A DNA stretch of 64,000 bases from Marinilabiliaceae bacterium (lineage in GTDB: Bacteria > Bacteroidota > Bacteroidia > Bacteroidales > Marinilabiliaceae): NCBI GenBank assembly GCA_016933045.1, contig JAFGBR010000019.1:1-64000 (forward strand), written 5' to 3'. A model generated the notes under the pieces. It did not search any database. It saw only the letters and a program-made list of their open reading frames with translations, and was not told where the DNA came from. Of the stretch, positions 36,097 to 45,540 are shown piece by piece; position 1 is the stretch's first letter; each line of letters opens with the position of its first letter. A program made the translations under genes and the position numbers.

Positions 36097-37899
36097 GTGA
36101 ATTTACTATCAAAAGAAGGAACTAAACTTGTTTTTAAATCTGCCCAAATTGTTTGGAGTAGTTCGCTACATTGGAGTGTTGTAAATATATTGCTTGTTTT
36201 TTTTAGAGGTTTTATCCCGTTGGTGTTATTGTTTGTTATCAAACTTTTAATTGATGAGGTTACACAGGCTCTGGAGGTACCGTTGGAAGACAGATCATAT
36301 CGAGGCGCTTTGATTGTGGTGGGTTATGCCGGTATTTTATTTTTAGTTAACAGTGTTTCGGCCAGTATTAGTGTTTTTGCTCGCGAAAAGCAGGCGCATA
36401 AAGTTAATGATTACGTTCAGGCATTGATTCATAATAAAACTACAAAAATTCACTATTCATTTTTTGAAAACCCTGATTATCAGGATGTTTATCATCGGGC
36501 TATTAATGATGCTAATTATCGACCAACAAAAATATTTTACGGATTGGTAGGGGTATTTCAAAACCTTATTACTTTATTGTTTTTAGGAATTATGTTATTG
36601 TCATTAAACTGGCTTATGTCGGTTGTTTTGCTTACTGCTATAATTCCTACTACTATTTATAGAATATTTAGTGCAAAAAAAATGTTTTTGCTTCGACGAT
36701 CGCAAACCGAAGATGAAAGAAAACTGGCTTATTATAACAGGTTGTTAACTTTACGCGATTATGCTAAAGAACTAAGGGTATTTAATTTGGGTAATTTGTT
36801 CGAGAATCGTTTCGATTTTTACCGTAATATTATTCGAAATGCACAGCTGAAACTTTTGGTTCGAAAAACAATTGGGGAACTTATTTCACTTGTATTTACA
36901 GTAGGTGTTATTGTTGCGTTTTATGCATATATTGTAATATATACGTTGCAGGGCGAAATTAGTGGAGGAGAAATGGTAATGTATTTTTTGGCTTTACAGC
37001 GGGGATATGGGTATTTTCAGGATTTGATGTCGAAACTGTCATCATTGTATGAAGATAGTTTGTTTGTTCGTAATTTTATAGATTTTTTAAATATTAAGAT
37101 ATCATTGAATAATGGTATCCAGGTTAATACTTTTCCCGACAGGATAACATCGGGTGTTACTTTTAACAATGTTCATTTTAGGTATGACGATAGTAAGAAA
37201 TGGGTACTTAAGGATGTTAATTTGCATATAAATCCGGGCGAAACTATTGCACTGGTTGGAAATAACGGCGCAGGAAAATCAACTTTTATTAAGTTGTTGT
37301 CGGGGTTGTACGATGTTAATAGTGGAGGTATTTTTATTGATGGTATCGATATCAAAACTATTTCGAGAGATTCAATTTCTGATAATATCTCGGTTATTTT
37401 TCAGGATTTTATGCTTTATAATGTGTCGGCTAGAGAAAATATATGGTTTGGAAATGTAAGAGAATCGATTAGTAAGGATAAAATTTACCATTCGGCAAAT
37501 GATGCAGGGGTTCACGATTTGATTTCTAATTTGCCTAACGGTTATGATACAATATTGGGTAATTTGTTTAAAGATAGTGAACAGTTGAGCCAGGGTGAAT
37601 GGCAGCGTATTGCATTAGCACGATCGTTTTACAATAATGCGCAATTAATTATACTTGATGAACCTACCAGTAGTTTGGATGCTTTTAAAGAAGCAGAGTT
37701 GATTCATCATTTTAAGGAGATTACAAAAGGGAAAACTTCAATAATTATTAGTCACAGGCTTAGTACTATTTTATTGGCCGATCGTATTGCAGTACTTAAC
37801 GATTCTTGTATTACTGAAATGGGTACTTACAACGAATTAATGGAGAATAGAGGTGTTTTTTATAATATGGCACAGGCTTTTAAGTGCTCATATCAATAA
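36097..37899 (+). CDS. ABC exporter of the peptide cassette
   Basis: A 600-residue half transporter fused to its ATPase. Six membrane helices lie in residues about 25-310. The ATPase domain (about 345-595) has Walker A GNNGAGKST near 388, Q loop VIFQDFM, signature LSQGEWQRIALARSF near 496, Walker B LIILDEPTSSLD near 517 and H loop SHRLS. There is no N-terminal C39 peptidase, as in lasso-peptide exporters of the McjD type. The start is a GTG at 36097; no ATG upstream is in frame and the first internal ATG would remove membrane helices. It ends in a 7-base overlap with the convergent gene. Confidence 0.85.
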   Translation: MNLLSKEGTKLVFKSAQIVWSSSLHWSVVNILLVFFRGFIPLVLLFVIKLLIDEVTQALEVPLEDRSYRGALIVVGYAGILFLVNSVSASISVFAREKQAHKVNDYVQALIHNKTTKIHYSFFENPDYQDVYHRAINDANYRPTKIFYGLVGVFQNLITLLFLGIMLLSLNWLMSVVLLTAIIPTTIYRIFSAKKMFLLRRSQTEDERKLAYYNRLLTLRDYAKELRVFNLGNLFENRFDFYRNIIRNAQLKLLVRKTIGELISLVFTVGVIVAFYAYIVIYTLQGEISGGEMVMYFLALQRGYGYFQDLMSKLSSLYEDSLFVRNFIDFLNIKISLNNGIQVNTFPDRITSGVTFNNVHFRYDDSKKWVLKDVNLHINPGETIALVGNNGAGKSTFIKLLSGLYDVNSGGIFIDGIDIKTISRDSISDNISVIFQDFMLYNVSARENIWFGNVRESISKDKIYHSANDAGVHDLISNLPNGYDTILGNLFKDSEQLSQGEWQRIALARSFYNNAQLIILDEPTSSLDAFKEAELIHHFKEITKGKTSIIISHRLSTILLADRIAVLNDSCITEMGTYNELMENRGVFYNMAQAFKCSYQ

Positions 37900-39215
37900 A
37901 AATGATAGGTTAATCCTGCGTTAAAAGAATAACTGTATGGTTGAAAATTTTGATTTGAGGATTCGTTAATTGATGACATAAAATACCGGAAAACGGGTTC
38001 AACGTTAATCGAAATATTTTTTAAAACAGGGTATTCAATGCCAATTGAAAATTTTGAACTGTAGTTGAAATCTTTAATATCTTTTGTGGTACTTTCTGCT
38101 ACATTAACCCCATCTTGTAATAGTGTTGCTTTGTTATTAATTAAAAAGTTAGAGCATAATCCTGCTGAAACAGAAAGAATTGTCTTCTTTTCAATTATGT
38201 TAAACCGGGCAGCTAATGGAATTTCGATATATTGTAGTTGCTGTTTTATATCAATATTGGAAGAATATAAATAAACATTGTTTCCATCTTCATTAATTGT
38301 TGGCGACCTGTGTAATAAGTAGTCCATATTAATTTCGGGTAATGGAGTGTTGTTAAATGAAATACTGCCTAATGAGTTGTTAGGTATATTAACAGTGTTA
38401 GATTCTTCAAAAGGAATAACCTTATCCATTGCTATTTGATAAGGTATAGTTGTATTTGTCTGTCCTGAAATGTTTTGGCCGGTATTGGTTACAAATAAAC
38501 CGGATTCAAAACTCCAGCGTTTTTTTGTTTTTACTCTAAAGTTTAAACCTCCTGATATGGCATTTATGCCCGATTCTGTTAATTGTTGTGTGTTGGAAGT
38601 GTTTGAAACAGAATTATTTGAGAATTCGGGGGAAAATAATGCAGTTATACTCCAGTTTAAATCTCTTTTTATATTTTTTTTATATGACTCATTAGTAGAT
38701 ATATAATTGGCAGATATATAAATGTCTTTAGTTGAATTTGTATGTTGATATATTTTTTTTGGAGTGTTAACCCAATGGGTATTTATTAAGTGATATAATG
38801 GCTTTATATAAGTTAGGTTATTTTTGTGTATGTTGTTGTTTTTATTTGTAATACGTATGTGTGGTTTGGATTGTGTAATTCTTGTTTCATTTTTCGAAAC
38901 ATTTTTTGAAGTGTTTATATGAGTATTTGAGTTAGTATTATTGTATATGTTAGTGTTTGAATGAGTGGTTTGAACCTGTGTGTGTTGTTTTTTATTTGTG
39001 TTTGTATTGGTTGTCGAATTAATAAGCCATGAAAGTAATCCGATTGTTAATGAAAGCATTGCAGCAACAGATGTAACCCATATTGGTATTATTTTCTTTT
39101 TCTTTTGTTTATCAAGATTCAACTCTATGTTGTCCCATATATTTAAGGGTGGGGCAATTTCATGCTCACCTAAATGGGTTTTAAATAAATAATCTGTATC
39201 ACGATGCTGAGACAT
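37893..39215 (-). CDS. Anti-sigma-like / beta-barrel fusion protein
   Basis: A 440-residue protein with an unusual layout. Residues 1-40 (EIAPPLNIWDNIELNLDKQKKKK) look like the cytoplasmic start of Bacteroidetes anti-sigma proteins. One membrane helix follows (about 43-65, IIPIWVTSVAAMLSLTIGLLSWLI), then about 120 residues extremely rich in Asn and Thr (repeated NTN, HTN, NTS), and a C-terminal half with the strand pattern of a porT-like outer-membrane barrel (LNFRVKTKKRWSFESGLFVT ... YSYSFNAGLTYHFY). It overlaps the upstream ECF sigma gene by 17 bases. It probably holds the sigma factor at the inner membrane while its end reaches the outer membrane; signal unknown. Confidence 0.7.
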   Translation of the reverse strand: MSQHRDTDYLFKTHLGEHEIAPPLNIWDNIELNLDKQKKKKIIPIWVTSVAAMLSLTIGLLSWLINSTTNTNTNKKQHTQVQTTHSNTNIYNNTNSNTHINTSKNVSKNETRITQSKPHIRITNKNNNIHKNNLTYIKPLYHLINTHWVNTPKKIYQHTNSTKDIYISANYISTNESYKKNIKRDLNWSITALFSPEFSNNSVSNTSNTQQLTESGINAISGGLNFRVKTKKRWSFESGLFVTNTGQNISGQTNTTIPYQIAMDKVIPFEESNTVNIPNNSLGSISFNNTPLPEINMDYLLHRSPTINEDGNNVYLYSSNIDIKQQLQYIEIPLAARFNIIEKKTILSVSAGLCSNFLINNKATLLQDGVNVAESTTKDIKDFNYSSKFSIGIEYPVLKNISINVEPVFRYFMSSINESSNQNFQPYSYSFNAGLTYHFY

Positions 39216-39768
39216 AATGTTTTAGTTCGTTTGTGTTTAGTTTATTTATTCTGTTTTGAAGCCATTTTCTTGCTCTCGATAAATTTGATTTTGATGTTCC
39301 TATTGAAATGTTTAATCGTTTTGATATTTCTTCGTGTGAATAGTCATCTATAACAAATAACGAAAATACCATCCTATATTGATGAGGAAGTTCCATGATT
39401 AACTGGTGTAATAATTCTCCATTTATTTCCGTTTGTTCATCTTCGTATTGCAAAATATCACTATTTACTATTTCGTCAATGTTGTAATAATTTTTGTTTA
39501 TATCTTTTTTTCTATATTCTTCTATTATTGTGTTAATAATAATTCGCCGTACCCACCCTTCAAATGAACCTTTAAATGAAAAAGTGTCAATTTTTGTAAA
39601 TACTTTTATAAAACCTTCTTGTAAAAAATCTTCAGCTTCCATTTTGTTTCGGGTGTACCGTAAACAAATTGAATACATTTTGGGCGAAAACAGTTCATAA
39701 ATTTTTTTTTGAGCCGCTCGGTCACCTTTTTTGCAGTTAATTATTATATTTTTTATATCAGTAATCAC
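39199..39768 (-). CDS. ECF RNA polymerase sigma factor
   Basis: A sigma-70 family factor of about 190 residues. Region 2 spans about 15-80 (KKIYELFSPKMYSICLRYTRNKMEAEDFLQEGFIKVF, GSFEGWVRRIIINTIIEEYRKK). Region 4 covers about 125-175 (LPHQYRMVFSLFVIDDYSHEEISKRLNISIGTSKSNLSRARKWLQ). No in-frame ATG exists at the N-terminus; I chose the GTG at 39768, and a TTG at 39792 is the alternative. The stop overlaps the start of the fusion protein downstream, which is its likely anti-sigma partner. The -7/-35-like motif shared by the FecI operon is not seen upstream, so this is a separate regulon. Confidence 0.88.
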   Translation of the reverse strand: MITDIKNIIINCKKGDRAAQKKIYELFSPKMYSICLRYTRNKMEAEDFLQEGFIKVFTKIDTFSFKGSFEGWVRRIIINTIIEEYRKKDINKNYYNIDEIVNSDILQYEDEQTEINGELLHQLIMELPHQYRMVFSLFVIDDYSHEEISKRLNISIGTSKSNLSRARKWLQNRINKLNTNELKHYVSAS

Positions 39769-39929
39769 AATACAACAAGGAATTAATAACAACTGTGTTG
39801 TTGAAGTTTGAAGTGTTAAATTAATTCCTTTTTGATTTATTTACAATAAACTGATCATATAAAATAAATAATAATCAACTTTTATAAAATGATGGATTGC
39901 TAAGTTAAAAGGTTGCGTGAATAATTGAA

Positions 39930-40385
39930 TTAGTATTTTTTTACTACTTTATCCATTTCTCTTTTTGCATCTTTTAGTTTTAGGCTTTCTCTCTTGTCGT
40001 GCTGTTTCTTTCCTTGAGCAAGTGCTATTTCAATTTTTGCTAGTCCTTTTTCGTTAATGAAAAGTCGAAGTGGAATAATGGTTAAACCCGATTCTTTTGT
40101 TTTTCTGTTTAGTTTAAAAAGTTCTTTTTTCTGTAGCAGAAGTTTTCTTTCGCGTTGGGGTTGATGATTGTTGTAAGTTCCGTAAAAATATTCCGAAATG
40201 TTCATGCCTTTTAGCCATAATTCGTTGTTGACGAAGTAACAAAATGAATCTACCAAGCTGGCCTTTCCTTGTCTTATACTTTTAATTTCTGTGCCTGCAA
40301 GTTGAATGCCGGCTATATATTTCTCAAGAATTTCATAGTCAAATGTTGCTCTTTTATTTTTTATGTTAATTTTCGATTGGGTCAT
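39930..40385 (-). CDS. smpB: SsrA-binding protein SmpB
   Basis: A 151-residue RNA-binding protein that brings tmRNA to stalled ribosomes. Typical features are the start [39 protein letters not shown], the middle [12 protein letters not shown]...[23 protein letters not shown]-type strand [26 protein letters not shown], and the C-terminal basic tail [18 protein letters not shown] that inserts in the ribosomal A site. Full family length. The tmRNA gene itself is not in this window. Confidence 0.95.
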   Translation of the reverse strand: MTQSKINIKNKRATFDYEILEKYIAGIQLAGTEIKSIRQGKASLVDSFCYFVNNELWLKGMNISEYFYGTYNNHQPQRERKLLLQKKELFKLNRKTKESGLTIIPLRLFINEKGLAKIEIALAQGKKQHDKRESLKLKDAKREMDKVVKKY

Positions 40386-40390
40386 GTAAC

Positions 40391-40975
40391 TTAAAATTTA
40401 ACAAAGTGATAACTAATTCTTGAAATTATTTCGGGTGTTGCAATAATAATAAATGAATAGAATATTGAAATCCAGATTTTGGTTGATTTTTGTTTGATTT
40501 CAATATTGTTTAGGCTGTGCCAGATTATAATAATATGATAAAGTAAAATAAATTTAAAAATAAATAGTTCGGGAATTATTATAATGGCAAAGTCGATAAC
40601 ATATATTAGGCTCGATGAATAAGCTATAATTTTAAAAATTGAATTTGGATTTAGTAATGGAGTTATATGTTTGTATATGCTTTTTAATATTAAAAATGCT
40701 CCATAAAGCCCTCCAAATAAAGAGATAAATGTTAATGTAACTTTTTTTAATGCGGTTTGAAGTAAAAACTCCTGAGTTTCTATTGAATAACTAATAAATG
40801 TAAGTATAGAAATAAAACCAATTAGTGGAAAACTAAATATTGAAACAATATCATTATTGGAGGTTTTTTCATTTAAAATAACTAACCATTCTTTTTTTGG
40901 TGAAATTATTATGTTTTTTAACCTTATAATCAGGTTTTTATACGATGCTTCGTGTGTGTTTTCTATATCTTTCAT
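40391..40975 (-). CDS. Yip1-domain membrane protein
   Basis: A 194-residue integral membrane protein with about five hydrophobic helices from residue 45 to the end. The N-terminus ([22 protein letters not shown]) matches the start of bacterial Yip1/DUF1282-type proteins, where an amphipathic helix with P-x-x-x-W precedes the membrane part. Function in bacteria is unknown. It lies 5 bases upstream of smpB in the same direction, so the two are probably co-transcribed. Confidence 0.7.
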   Translation of the reverse strand: MKDIENTHEASYKNLIIRLKNIIISPKKEWLVILNEKTSNNDIVSIFSFPLIGFISILTFISYSIETQEFLLQTALKKVTLTFISLFGGLYGAFLILKSIYKHITPLLNPNSIFKIIAYSSSLIYVIDFAIIIIPELFIFKFILLYHIIIIWHSLNNIEIKQKSTKIWISIFYSFIIIATPEIISRISYHFVKF

Positions 40976-41110
40976 AATTTAATGTGTTTTCAAAATTACA
41001 AAAAAACTGGGATCTTTTGTTGTTTGTTTTAACATGCCATTTTAAAATCATTTATGTATGAGTGACTGTTTTTTATAATTGGACTATTTTTGTTGAAAAT
41101 GATTTTAGTT

Positions 41111-42040
41111 ATGACAAAGAATATATCTCAATACCAGATGCTTACGATTTTAGGGCCAACAGCTGTTGGAAAAACCAGATTGGCAGCACTTTTGGCAAGT
41201 AGGTTAAATGGCGAAATACTTAGTGCTGATTCTCGTCAGGTTTATCGTGAAATGAATTATGGTACCGGAAAAGATTATGATGATTATATTGTTAATGGCC
41301 AAAAAGTTCCTTATCACCTTGTTGATATTGCAGAACCAGGATCAAAGTATAATGTTTACGAATTTCAGAAAGATTTCAAAATTGCATATGATGATGTTCT
41401 TTTGCGGGAGAAAGTGCCAGTTATGTGTGGTGGATCGGGCTTATATGTTGAGGCAATTTTAAATAATTATAAACTTATTGCAGTTCCTGTTAACGAGAAG
41501 CTTCGTCAACAGCTTAAAGAAAAAACGTTAGAGGAGTTAATAACGATTCTTTCGAAATATAAAAGCCTGCATAATACAACCGATATTGATACAGTTTCAC
41601 GGGTTATCAGAGCTATTGAAATTGAGCAATATTATCAGGAAAATAAAGGATTTGAAAGCCCATTTCCGAATATAAAGTCATTGGTTGTGGGAATTAATAT
41701 TGATAGAGATTCACGTAGAAGAAGAATTTCCAATCGTTTAAAGGAACGTCTCAATTCGGGAATGATAAGTGAAGTTGAACATTTGATGTCTATTGGATTA
41801 TCTATTGATGATTTGATTTATTATGGTTTGGAATATAAGTTTGTTGCATTATATCTTTCAAACCAATTGAGTTATGAAGATATGTATAAACAACTTGAAA
41901 CTGCCATTCATCAGTTTGCAAAACGACAGATGACTTGGTTTCGACGAATGGAAAGAAATGGTTGTGAAATTAGATGGGTTGACGCGTTACAACCAATAGA
42001 AGATAGAGTGAATATAATTGAAAAGTGGTTTTTTGAATAG
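41111..42040 (+). CDS. miaA: tRNA dimethylallyltransferase
   Basis: An enzyme of about 309 residues that adds a dimethylallyl group to A37 of tRNAs reading UNN codons. P-loop LGPTAVGKTRLA is near the N-terminus, then EILSADSRQVYREMNYGTGKD, VPYHLVDIAEPG and MCGGSGLYVEAIL. The C-terminal part includes ISRVIRAIEI-like SRVIRAIEIEQYY and AIHQFAKRQMTWFRRM. The short form with TGKDYDDY resembles the second MiaA type found in Bacteroidetes. Starts at 41090 (TTG) and 41099 (ATG) are also possible. The 298 bases after it hold no recognisable feature. Confidence 0.93.
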   Translation: MTKNISQYQMLTILGPTAVGKTRLAALLASRLNGEILSADSRQVYREMNYGTGKDYDDYIVNGQKVPYHLVDIAEPGSKYNVYEFQKDFKIAYDDVLLREKVPVMCGGSGLYVEAILNNYKLIAVPVNEKLRQQLKEKTLEELITILSKYKSLHNTTDIDTVSRVIRAIEIEQYYQENKGFESPFPNIKSLVVGINIDRDSRRRRISNRLKERLNSGMISEVEHLMSIGLSIDDLIYYGLEYKFVALYLSNQLSYEDMYKQLETAIHQFAKRQMTWFRRMERNGCEIRWVDALQPIEDRVNIIEKWFFE

Positions 42041-42338
42041 TTTTGTAGGGTTAATTCTTTTCTTGGTTAATTATTTTAATTCATTCCTGTAAAAAGTGAA
42101 ACAAAAATTTTAGTACACGTTTAACTATTGATATGAATGAAATTTTTTGTAAATGGAAGATTATTTTCATTTATTATGATTAGTTATACAGCAATTAAAT
42201 TAGAGCAAATTATTGTATTGGAGTGTTAAGTTTTTTGTATATTGATATTAATTGCAATAACGAAATTTGAATGTGAGGAGGAAATTTTTTGTTGTACTTT
42301 TTTAGGTCTTATTTGAATTAATACTAACTAACAGACTA

Positions 42339-43757
42339 ATGGAAAATATTGGGGAATATATAAGCCGAATAACAAGACTCGCCAACAGAAATAAACAACT
42401 TAATGAGCAATTGCAAGATTTAGTAGGAAGATACGAAGTGATTCAAGATCAAAATAACCGATATCAGAGTTTGCTTAATGAATATTCGATGGGCGAAGCC
42501 GATCAGCAAACTGTTGGGCGAAAAAAAATGACACGTTATCCTATGGTGTCAATGATGTTTATTACAATAAGAGGGTTTCGTAATTTATATAATCATCCAA
42601 AAGCAACTGAACTTGTTGATCTTTTAGATGAATTACATATGTTAATAAATGATATTGCTAATAAGCATAGTTTATTAAAGATGAAAACTATTGGTGATTC
42701 GTTATTATTTGCCTCTGGTATTGTAGAAAAGAATAGAACTAACCCCATAAATATTTTAATGGCAGCTAAAGAAATGCAGGAGGCTGTTAAAGTACGTTCG
42801 TATGATTTGAATAATAGAAAGCCATTTTGGGAATTAGGAATTGGAGTTCATACGGGGCCTGTTACTGCTGAAGTTACTGGGAAAAAGAATAATCCATATA
42901 ACTTATTGGGCGAGTCTGTTAATATTACTTATCGACTTTGTAGAATATCTGATACTGGAAAAATTAGTCTTTCGGCTATGACATTTGAAATGGTAAAAGA
43001 ATTTTTTAATATTAACCGATGGGGAAATTTACCTGTAAAATATAAAGGTGCTATTGATGTATATCATTTAAGTATGATTAAACCTGAATTATCAATTGAT
43101 GGTGTTGGAACCGAACCCAATAAGGATTTTTTCATTAAATATGGGTTAATCCAATTTATGGATATTCAGGAGCAGATTTTAGACCGTCTTGAGAAACAAT
43201 TGCCAAAGAGTCTTTATTATCATAGTGTTAAGCATACAATTGATGTTGTAACTGAGGTTGAGCTAATAGGTTGGGCTGAGGGGCTGACAGAAGAAGAAGT
43301 GCTTTTGTTAAAACTGGCTGGTTTGTTTCACGATTGTGGGCACATAATTAGTTATCAGAACCATGAGTTTTATGGATCGGAGATTGCTCGTGAAGTGCTT
43401 TCGAATTATAATTATTCAGTTGAGCAGGTTGAAACAATATGTCGATTAATTATGGCGACAAAATTTCCGCCAGAACCCAAAGATAAGCTTGAAGAGGTGA
43501 TTTGCGATTCTGATTTAGATTATCTTGGTAGGAGTGATTTTATTCCTGTTTCTGATACTCTGTATCAGGAGCTTAAAGAACGTGATATGATTGGGACTTA
43601 TGATGAATGGAATAAAATGCAATTGAATTTTATTAAAAAACATCAATATTTTACAAAAACAGCAAGAAACCTGAGGGAGGTCAATAAACAGAGTCAAATT
43701 GAAAGAATTAAAGGATTATTACAGCACGATCATGATTTTGTTGGACAAAAATCATAA
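42339..43757 (+). CDS. Class III cyclase-like domain fused to HD hydrolase domain
   Basis: A soluble 472-residue protein. A coiled coil (about 12-50) leads to a class III nucleotide cyclase domain (about 68-245). K116 and the second metal Asp D120 are present in MKTIGDSLLF, and N195 and R199 in GESVNITYRL. The first metal Asp, expected in F-x-D-I-x-G-F, is Thr76 in FITIRGF, so cyclase activity is doubtful. The C-terminal HD domain (about 285-460) has YHSVKHTIDVV, H331-D332 in LAGLFHDCGH, and an Asp-rich ICDSDLDYLGR, all intact. It may be a nucleotide-sensing phosphohydrolase. It is convergent with the chemoreceptor operon. Confidence 0.82.
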   Translation: MENIGEYISRITRLANRNKQLNEQLQDLVGRYEVIQDQNNRYQSLLNEYSMGEADQQTVGRKKMTRYPMVSMMFITIRGFRNLYNHPKATELVDLLDELHMLINDIANKHSLLKMKTIGDSLLFASGIVEKNRTNPINILMAAKEMQEAVKVRSYDLNNRKPFWELGIGVHTGPVTAEVTGKKNNPYNLLGESVNITYRLCRISDTGKISLSAMTFEMVKEFFNINRWGNLPVKYKGAIDVYHLSMIKPELSIDGVGTEPNKDFFIKYGLIQFMDIQEQILDRLEKQLPKSLYYHSVKHTIDVVTEVELIGWAEGLTEEEVLLLKLAGLFHDCGHIISYQNHEFYGSEIAREVLSNYNYSVEQVETICRLIMATKFPPEPKDKLEEVICDSDLDYLGRSDFIPVSDTLYQELKERDMIGTYDEWNKMQLNFIKKHQYFTKTARNLREVNKQSQIERIKGLLQHDHDFVGQKS

Positions 43758-43766
43758 CTCTTTTTT

Positions 43767-45497
43767 TTATTTTTTTATTTTAAAAAATGAAATTGCGTTA
43801 TTCAATTCATTAGCCTGATTTGCTAATATTTCAGCGTTAGAAGCGGTAATTTGATTGATTTGATTAAGTTGAATTAAGGCTGAATTGACTTGTTCAGCTC
43901 CAATTATTTGTTCACGGTTTGCTGTTGAAATTTCTTTTACGAGTAAATTTGTTTTTTCTATGTTTGGTACTATTGCGCCCATGTTTTTACTAGTTTTTCG
44001 TGCTATTGTAACGCTGTTTTTCGAAATGTTAATGATGTGATTAGCCGATGATTGACTTTTTTCGGCCAGTTTTCTTACTTCGTTTGCAACAACAGAAAAA
44101 CCTTTGCCATGTTCTCCAGCACGAGCAGCTTCTATTGATGCGTTAATTGCTAATAAATCAATCCTTTCGGCTATTTCTTCAATAATATCAATGTTTTCAG
44201 CTATCTCGATCATCGATTTGACAGTTTCCTGAACTCCTTGGTAGCCAATTTCTAAATCGGTTGCTGCTCTGTTGGCAATAGATTCGGTTTGAATTGCATT
44301 TTCAGTGTTTTGTTTAATATTGGTAATCATTTGTTCCATTGCCGATGAAACTTCCTCGGATGATGCTGCTTGTTCTGTTGCACCTGATGATAAATTATGA
44401 CTTGAATTATTTAAATTTTCAATAGTTTTTTGAATTTTGGATATAATATTTTGCAAACTGCTTGTCATCTCATACATATTTTTATATATGCCTTGCATTT
44501 GTGCAGATTCTGAAAATTGTACAGATAATTCACCATTTGCTATGCTATTGGCAATTTCGGCAACTTTAGCAGGTTCGTCACCTAAAATTTTGTAAATAGA
44601 TGAATTGATTATCAGACTTCCGCCTATTGAAGTAATGGAGCCAATAAATATTGCAATTGATAAAACCCAAAATGATTCTTTACTCTTTTTTTCTGATGTT
44701 TTTGATATAGAACTGCGAATATTTTCTATTGCCGGTTCGAAAAGTTGTATCATCAATTCCAGTTCGCCAAGTAATCCTTCATTTTTTGTTAAACCTATTG
44801 TATTGTCAATTTCGGTTAAATTATTAAATGCGGTTTGATAATCGATTAGTGATTTTTTTAAACTGTTAATATGTTTTTGATTTGTTAATGTGTCTTTTAT
44901 TAATAATAGTGTATTTTTTATTTCAGTGTTAAAAGTTGTAATGTATTCACGATCTTTTCGTAATAAGTAATCTTTTTCAATTCTGCGAAGCATAAGCATT
45001 TTGTTTTGTATTGTTAAATGTGCTGTGTCGCTAAGAGATTCAAAGTTATGAATGGCATTTCTCAAATGTCCTATTTGTCCCCAATTTTTGAAGCCTCTTT
45101 TTAAAACTTTTTTTTCAAGTTTATCAAAGGATTCTTTATATGAAAAAAACATTTTTTCAATACTTATTATGCCGATTATTATTGATGAGTCTTGAAGTGT
45201 TTTAGATTGACGTAATAATTTACATATATTATTAGCTTTTGTAATTGTGGAGTCAAATTCTAGAACAATTGAGCTAATTCCATTTTGAAAGTATTTTGGA
45301 TTAATTGTTTCAGTTGTAAGATACTCTTTTTCAAGTGCAATTATTTTATTTGAACAAAGTTCCAATTCCTGAACATCAGTTGTCATATCTTCGAAATGAT
45401 TAATGTTCGAGAACGATCGATATGTGATATATCCTATTGTAAGAAATATCATTGTTAAACCTAAGGTCAGGAAAAGGAACCGTGTTTTTACTGGCAT
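43767..45497 (-). CDS. Methyl-accepting chemotaxis protein (576 residues)
   Basis: A transmembrane chemoreceptor. TM1 is at about 6-27, a helical periplasmic sensor of about 250 residues follows (resembling the helical bimodular type), TM2 at about 280-302, then a HAMP-like linker ([23 protein letters not shown]) and a signalling domain with the hairpin tip [43 protein letters not shown]. It ends soon after the signalling helix, with no C-terminal CheR-binding pentapeptide. Last gene of the cheA-cheW-mcp-mcp operon. Ligand unknown. Confidence 0.9.
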   Translation of the reverse strand: MPVKTRFLFLTLGLTMIFLTIGYITYRSFSNINHFEDMTTDVQELELCSNKIIALEKEYLTTETINPKYFQNGISSIVLEFDSTITKANNICKLLRQSKTLQDSSIIIGIISIEKMFFSYKESFDKLEKKVLKRGFKNWGQIGHLRNAIHNFESLSDTAHLTIQNKMLMLRRIEKDYLLRKDREYITTFNTEIKNTLLLIKDTLTNQKHINSLKKSLIDYQTAFNNLTEIDNTIGLTKNEGLLGELELMIQLFEPAIENIRSSISKTSEKKSKESFWVLSIAIFIGSITSIGGSLIINSSIYKILGDEPAKVAEIANSIANGELSVQFSESAQMQGIYKNMYEMTSSLQNIISKIQKTIENLNNSSHNLSSGATEQAASSEEVSSAMEQMITNIKQNTENAIQTESIANRAATDLEIGYQGVQETVKSMIEIAENIDIIEEIAERIDLLAINASIEAARAGEHGKGFSVVANEVRKLAEKSQSSANHIINISKNSVTIARKTSKNMGAIVPNIEKTNLLVKEISTANREQIIGAEQVNSALIQLNQINQITASNAEILANQANELNNAISFFKIKK

Positions 45498-45540
45498 AAT
45501 ACAATAACTATTTTTTATTTAATGGATGCAAAATTGTTGT

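Noticed and set aside
34185-37899. Reading the peptide cassette as a lasso-peptide cluster
   Set aside because: No asparagine-synthetase-like cyclase and no transglutaminase-like B2 protease gene is present; the peptidase here is of S24/S26 type.
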